A stretch of DNA of 34,950 nucleotides, taken from NCBI GenBank assembly GCA_002179805.1, contig NAVB01000744.1, positions 1 through 34,950 of the forward strand, given 5' to 3'. Position 1 is the first letter of the stretch; the number at the start of each line of letters is the position of its first letter. Of the stretch, positions 30,344-34,950 are shown piece after piece. Source of the stretch: Acanthamoeba lenticulata (lineage: Eukaryota > Discosea > Longamoebia > Acanthamoebidae). A program made the position numbers and the translations under genes. Below the pieces are notes generated by a model. That model did no database searches and was not told the DNA's origin. It worked only from the letters and a program-made list of their open reading frames with translations.

Positions 30344-32025
30344 TTAATGTGGTACAGCCACCAGCGCTGCTGTTGGCGCGGAAGCTCTGTGCTCGACTTG
30401 TGTGGCCACCGACGCGGTCGATGACGCCGAACCACCACCCCCTCGCGGGCTAGATGATCGTCGCTCCTCATCCAGTCGCCGCTGCGCCTGCTCCTCAAAG
30501 TAGGTTGTGACTCGCGTGACCACCGTCCACATGATGGCCTGGCCTGGCGCCAGTCGCATAAGTCGCGGCACGAGCCCTTTCCACAACGCAAACAATCCTG
30601 CAAGCACAGAGTCACGTTTCAGAAAATGAGCTCATCAGTCCTGGGCTGCAGGAGAGAATGATGAAGATGATCGTCCTACCCTCTTCCCGGTAGATCGTCC
30701 TAATGGTGCCAACGACGCCCCGGTATTTGGGCGTCTGGCCCGGCTCGATCCTTTGGCCCATGAGCCGTGTCTTGATGACGTCCAGCGGGCAGTTGAGGCA
30801 CGGGCCTGTCGCACACCAACGATTTAGTATTTTAATTTCTAATTACAAAATAAAATAAAAAAAGTGGGATAATCGTACCCATGGCGCCGGCGATGCCACC
30901 CGATATCATCGTCTTCCACACGGCAATCTGCTTTCCCTCTTCCTTCTTCCAGGCCCACTTGTTGAAAATCCCCACCACCTGCACTCACAATTTATCATTA
31001 AAATTTTCCATATTTTTATTTTAAAAATAAAATAAAATAAAAGCTGAGGGTAAAAAAGAAGAAATACCATGAAGTTGCAGGCCTGGTTGGAGCCGTTGCG
31101 GAGGGCCGTCGGCATGACGCCCTTCCAGAGGGCGCCCACGCCCTCTTCTCTCAAAATTGTGACGGCGGCGTGGAGCGTGTTCTTGTACTTCCGGTTGCGG
31201 AAGCCCTCCTGCTGCTGTAGCCGCGTCTTGATCACCTCAAACGGTGTCACGATGATGAACGCCTCAAGCACGCCCGCGCACAGTCCTGCCAGCATGAAAA
31301 CGCATGCGTGATGAGCATGATGATGGCAGATGAAACACTACATAGATAGTGGCGATGAACGGCGGCGAACCAGAGCCAAAGTTTTTCCACATGACCATGG
31401 CCTCGCTGGGCTTCTTGGCCTGCGCCGCTCCTGCAGCAGTCCCGCCGCTGGCGGAACTGCCGAGAAGGCCGCGGAAGAAGGTGAAGCTGCCCATGCGCAG
31501 CGCGTACTTGAGGGTCAGATGCGTGACAAAGGGCGTGAGACCCTTGTACAACGCACCTGCGCCCTCCTCCCTCAATATCGTCCTGCTGCAGTACAGGAAC
31601 GAGTTGTGATATCGCCCCGTGCTGCACGCCCACCCACACGGCGTCAACATCGCCCAACAACAAGCTGATGAAGATGACGGACGGAGAGGGGCACCTGTCA
31701 AGCTGGAGGCGGGTCTTAGTGACGTCAAGTGGCTGGAGGAGGACGGCCTCCATCGCCCCGCCGAGCGAGCCGGCCAGCACCTGCGTTGGATTGGATTTGC
31801 AATCAATTAAAAATCATAAAAATAACAGAATTTAAAACTTGAATTAAATCGCAAGCTCTAAAATAGCGAAATTCGAAGAAAAGGTTGTGTGCAGGGCGAT
31901 GAAGCGAATGCGGGGCGGGGGGTGCGTACTTTAACCCAGGGGCTGATCAAAGCTGCAGCCTTCTGGGGCGTTGCTTGTGCATCGGGAGCAGTCCCGCGCG
32001 GCGGAGCAGGAGACGCAGCGGCCAT
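30344..32025 (-). CDS. SFC1: Mitochondrial succinate/fumarate carrier
   Basis: Exchanges succinate and fumarate across the inner mitochondrial membrane, linking the glyoxylate cycle or C2 metabolism to the TCA cycle. Seven exons (minus): 32025-31930, 31780-31695, 31621-31371, 31285-31068, 30978-30879, 30805-30680, 30597-30344; 1131 nt, 376 aa. All three carrier motifs are intact: QPLDVTKTRLQ, TPFEVIKTRLQQQ and CPLDVIKTRLMGQ. Blocks such as MPTALRNGSNQACNF and ALWKGLVPRLMRLAPGQAIM closely follow the plant/fungal SFC/Acr1 subfamily. The second exon-intron boundary inside 31371 (GTTCG donor) makes GSGLCAGVLEAFIIV. N-terminal ~30 residues are Ala/Pro-rich, and a disordered tail of ~45 residues after YFEEQAQRR is longer than usual. 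It lies upstream of the other carrier on the same strand. A tricarboxylate-type carrier is the main alternative. Confidence 0.88.
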
Positions 32026-32460
32026 GTGTGTCGGTCTGGGTGAATCATTTGGTTGAATGAGATGAAACGTGGATGACGCAACGCAATACGGAACACGCCT
32101 CCGCCTCTTATGTGCTCATCCATCCTCCTCCGATCCATAGAGGCCGCCAGCAGACGTGCCCGTACGACGAAATCATACCTCTTTTCACTATCAGCTGACA
32201 CCAAATTACGGCCTTCCAATTGAAGTTGCAGCTCGGGTGGCAGAGGCTGTTGAATGTAAAGAGCGCGCAAGCGGGGCACTGCCGCCACGTGGAGAAGACT
32301 TGGCCTTGGCTTCCTCTTTGTGGAGCTCTTTCGGTCTAGGCCCAACGTCCCAACTCGATTTGTCCTTTTCGTCATAGGGCAGAGCAGAATTCGTGCACAC
32401 CAGATTATTGGCTAATTCACACTTATGGGAGCCGCCGCTCGTCTGGGCTTTGCTGCTTAC
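32026..32460. other. Unresolved stretch upstream of the carrier
   Basis: Holds the carrier promoter and possibly 3' exons of the pentapeptide-repeat gene on the same strand. A minus-strand open frame from about 32375 downward reads VPRLRALYIQQPLPPELQLQ and would join in phase to the pentapeptide exon if the splice donor overlapping its stop codon were used. It then runs on into the carrier's first exon, so it cannot be all coding. No firm gene is called. Confidence 0.35.
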
Positions 32461-32823
32461 TTACAAGTTGGCTCGACGCAGGTCGGCGTTGAACAGGTTG
32501 GCGCCCTTAAGCCGCGCGCCCATCAAGTTGGCATCTTGCAAGTTGCATTCGACGAGGCTCACGTTGTTGGGCCAGCGAAGGTAGACGTCGCGCAGGCCAG
32601 CAAGCGTGCCAGCAGGGTTCCAAAAGCACTCCAAACGCGTTCTTGTGCGCCCTTGGCCGAGCCGTTCTATGGTGGCAGTGTTGGTCTTGGCCGCAAAGCC
32701 CGTCCAACCGTGCACTACGAAGCCCGGGAGTTTGTCGCCAGGGACACACGCCCGGCTCCGAGAGGCCGCGGCGAGACCATTGACAGCGAGCAACAACAGC
32801 TCTGGGTTCCCCTTTGCAGACAT
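32461..32823 (-). CDS. Pentapeptide-repeat protein
   Basis: A 120-aa ORF whose last ~35 residues form pentapeptide repeats of A(D/N)LxX type: SLVECNLQDANLMGARLKGA followed by NLFNADLRRANL. These stack into a right-handed quadrilateral beta-helix. The N-terminal ~80 residues (MSAKGNPELLLLAVNGLAAA, then a Thr/Arg-rich part) are unassigned; a weak hydrophobic stretch at aa 8-20 could be a signal or anchor. Only about seven repeats are present, short for this fold. The last codon and stop (TTGTAA) overlap a perfect donor GTAAGT, so the protein may be longer with 3' exons in 32100-32440. It is divergent from the gene at 32918 (94 bp apart). Function unknown; the family ranges from scaffold to gyrase-protecting proteins, mostly bacterial. 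Confidence 0.6.
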   Translation of the reverse strand: MSAKGNPELLLLAVNGLAAASRSRACVPGDKLPGFVVHGWTGFAAKTNTATIERLGQGRTRTRLECFWNPAGTLAGLRDVYLRWPNNVSLVECNLQDANLMGARLKGANLFNADLRRANL

Positions 32824-32917
32824 CGGTGCCGCACAGCGACGAAGCAAAGACAGCAGTGTTGTGTTGGGCGGGGAACGTGGGTGAAGGCAGTACAGAGGAC
32901 AAAAGCAACACAAGAAG
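32824..32917. promoter_or_regulatory. Shared divergent promoter, pentapeptide gene and the 32918 gene
   Basis: The two start codons face away from each other across 94 bp. There is no TATA-like element, and no motif is shared with the other divergent gap in this window. Confidence 0.45.
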
Positions 32918-33692
32918 ATGTGGACGAGCCTGTGGACGTACGCCCCCACGCCAGAGCAGTTGGCTTTCCAAGAGAAAAAGAAGGCCTTTGCGCGCCAGGT
33001 CGATGCACTCGATCAACAGATTAACGATCAGCGTCCTGAAGACGAAGACGAAGAGAAACTTCGGATTTTTATGACATCAGCGGCAGCAGATGGAGGGGAA
33101 GACTCTTCTGCAACAGCGGCGGCAGATGGGCGAGGAGGCGCTGGACGAGTGCCGACTCTGTCCAGTTTCTCCATCATCCCGAGCGTGGAGCTGGACAAGG
33201 CGCTCAACGAGTGCTCAGGATCTCTGCAGAACTTTATCCTCAAAGTTGATTGGGCTCTGCTCTTCCCCTACCACGACGAGACCAAGATTGCAGAGGAGAA
33301 GGCGGAGCTCGAGGCCCTGCAGCGTAAGCTCGAGGTGGCGTACTACAACCTCATCGCCAAAGTGGGTCCGTACCGGCCCCTCGACCCCACGCTCCTCTCG
33401 GCTGCCCAGATCCCACAGATCGTCGTCCCTGCACTCAAGGTACCGAGTTCTTTATTTTTATTTTTTAAAAAGAAATTGATGATTTATTTTTCTTTTTTTT
33501 CATCGATTTGTTTCATGTAGGGCGGCGCATCTGGCGACCTACTTCCACGAGGGGACGACGCGACGGGACGAGGTCCAGCGATTCACCGAGGCCGAGATCA
33601 AGGCGCGGGGCGCCAACGGGGCCATCGCCGCAGAGCACTTTGTGGCCGAGCTCGCCTTCAAGTTGGGCAAAACGCCCAAGTATGGCGCCTAG
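32918..33692 (+). CDS. Hypothetical helical protein, two exons
   Basis: Not a recognised family. Begins MWTSLWTYAPTPEQLAFQEK, then a charged helical stretch (aa ~15-50, coiled-coil-like), an Ala/Gly/Asp-rich linker, and a compact helical region (IPSVELDKALNECSGSLQNF, then EEKAELEALQRKLEVAYYNL). The second exon (33521-33692) encodes AAHLATYFHEGTTRRDEVQR and ends KLGKTPKYGA. Splicing is uncertain. The obvious donor after VVPALK (33440) leaves exon 2 one base out of frame; a GTACC donor at 33370 restores frame and gives 207 aa, at the cost of removing a sensible-looking segment (YRPLDPTLLSAAQIPQIVVP). Either the short form is right or one base is wrong near the junction. A role cannot be inferred. 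Confidence 0.6.
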
Positions 33693-33718
33693 GAATATCA
33701 TCACCCTTGGAATTGAGC

Positions 33719-34039
33719 CTATTTACAAAGTAGTGGGGGCAGACACTGCCGGCGTTGCTGCTTGACAATAGATCCATACATGACCCGCACCAGTGCAGGC
33801 GAGCCAGGCTCAGTATTTGTTGTTGTTGTTGATGTCGTCGGGGGCGTGGGCAAGTCGTGATGGTCGTCATCATCTTCCTCCTCAGGGTGGCCCAAGAAGA
33901 CAAACAACAAAAGGGACATGAATGACAGAAGCTTGGGCCAGCTCAATGTCGCCTTGGATACAGCTGGTATCACAGGTCCCAACCAAGCAGACTTGTCATG
34001 AATCTTTTTGATTTTTAACATTTGTTTGCTCTGAACCAT
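33719..34039 (-). CDS. Possible small membrane protein (hypothetical)
   Basis: A 106-aa open frame that converges on the previous gene (26 bp between stops). It has a Lys-rich start (MVQSKQMLKIKKIHDKSAW), one hydrophobic segment (LLSFMSLLLFVFLG) and then an acidic/His run and a Thr-only stretch. The single helix followed by EEEDDDDHH could suit a small anchored protein. It straddles the border into AT-rich DNA and has no family match that I know, so it may be chance. Confidence 0.3.
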   Translation of the reverse strand: MVQSKQMLKIKKIHDKSAWLGPVIPAVSKATLSWPKLLSFMSLLLFVFLGHPEEEDDDDHHDLPTPPTTSTTTTNTEPGSPALVRVMYGSIVKQQRRQCLPPLLCK

Positions 34040-34950
34040 AATGGGGGGAACTCACTTACAAATTCTAGAGTTTGTGACTTGCACTTTATAAAACCTGCAA
34101 AGAATAGCAATTATAATGAATTTCCAAGAAAATATGAGAAAGCATGCATAAAACAACAGTTTGTTCTTTTTTCTCTTTTGTTTTTCATTTTTTCCTTTTT
34201 TTCTTCTATTTTGTTTATTTGTTGGTTTGTTTTAATATTAACTTTTAAGTAATGAAGCAAAAGTGCTATGATGATGGAATTGCTTGTTGAAATGGTTAAA
34301 GTGAGTTTCAAGTTTGAATTTGCCCTTGTGGGGTGCAAGCAATGATGGGGTGTAGTCATGTTTGATAAAAATTGTTTGGCCATTGAACATGCTTACAGCC
34401 CTTTTTGGTCAGCTATAGGTGGGAGAAAAAAATTATACTGCTGTCTCCAATACCTCCATGACTGGTCTTATTGCTGTTGTTGCATAAGTATTTTGTTATC
34501 ATTGTGTTTGTCTTTGCTTTTATCTTTGTCCTTGTCTTAGTTTTTGTTTTCATCTTTGTCTTTGTCTTTTTCCACTAGTAACTTGGTAGTTTTTTTCTTT
34601 CTTCATGTTTGGTTTGGTGGTTGTTTGATCTGGTGAGGTGTTGTCCTTCAACTAGCCTCCTGCATTTCATTCATCCAACAATTGTTATGTTTTGCAAATA
34701 TAGTAAAATGGGCAGCAAAAACAATGAAGCCATTGTAGCATTTCCAAGTCACTATAAAAAGCAACATCAAGGCATGCTTGGTGGCAAAAAAGCACATTAT
34801 GAAATCTTATTTGAGCAATGGAAAGATAAATGTTGATTGAAGCCACAAACATATAATATTGATATGAACTTGGGCTCATTTGAAATGAGAGGTCAAAAAT
34901 GACTAGAGCAATTTTTTACAATCAAAATGTAAGTTAAGGCTTTTTTTTTT
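34040..34950. other. AT-rich tail without a recognisable gene
   Basis: Base composition drops sharply from GC-rich to clearly AT-rich over the last ~900 bp. Pyrimidine-rich stretches such as TTTGTCTTTGTC repeats run from about 34490 to 34600, and a T run closes the window. A plus-strand ORF at 34609-34836 (including KNNEAIVAFPSHYKK) has AT-rich codon use unlike the other genes. I cannot identify it. Confidence 0.5.

Noticed and set aside
1..34950. CRISPR arrays, bacterial operons, insertion sequences, rRNA
   Set aside because: No regularly spaced direct repeats, terminal inverted repeats with transposase ORFs, Shine-Dalgarno-led gene strings or rRNA-like segments were seen; the whole window reads as eukaryotic.

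Overview
This window is nuclear DNA from an intron-dense eukaryote. Protein-coding segments are GC-rich and cut by many short introns, mostly 60-110 bp. Donors are typically GTACG, GTGCG or GTTCG, and acceptors have pyrimidine tracts ending in CAG. The gene content (RINT1/Tip20, KAE1, a succinate/fumarate carrier, an agarase-like enzyme, ankyrin relics with GCPWD motifs) and compact intergenic spaces of about 90-170 bp suggest a free-living amoeba, probably Acanthamoeba-like. That assignment is an inference. Exon boundaries were set by hand, by requiring GT-AG (or GC-AG) ends and an open frame through every junction.

Layout, left to right: (1) the 5' part of a secreted PhoD-type phosphatase (minus, runs off the left edge); (2) an F-box/TPR protein (minus, 405 aa), divergent from (3) KAE1/OSGEP (plus, 337 aa, 10 exons); (4) a 1713-aa nuclear three-RRM protein with a huge charged tail (plus); (5) a roughly 1760-aa multi-domain chromatin-type protein (plus, 17 exons); (6) an ABA4-like four-helix membrane protein (minus); (7) a short TAPT1-like fragment and (8) a small single-pass membrane protein (both minus, weaker); (9) RINT1/Tip20 (plus, 19 exons, 876 aa); (10) a secreted protein with an agarase-like clan GH-A domain, an EGF module and a GH16-like domain (plus, 705 aa); (11) relics of ankyrin and leucine-rich repeats; (12, 13) two mitochondrial carriers, one of them a succinate/fumarate carrier (minus); (14) a pentapeptide-repeat protein (minus), divergent from (15) an unrecognised plus-strand gene; (16) a weak small ORF and an AT-rich tail with a different base composition.

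The most striking gene is the one at 11853-18250. Directly upstream it has two E2F-like sites (TTTCGCGCC and CGCGCCAAAA), and its N-terminus carries a KEN box. These are followed by about 12 copies of an unfamiliar ~30-residue motif around LPExALLxALxxxGLL, carried mostly on single exons with phase-1 introns on both sides. Then come six SAP DNA-binding motifs and a tyrosine-phosphatase-fold domain whose catalytic Cys and Arg are both missing. I read it as a cell-cycle-controlled chromatin or scaffold protein of a type I do not recognise. One apparent single-base frameshift lies in its large exon.

Most genes look like independent housekeeping genes. I see no operon-like functional cluster apart from divergent pairs sharing short promoters and the two adjacent mitochondrial carriers.
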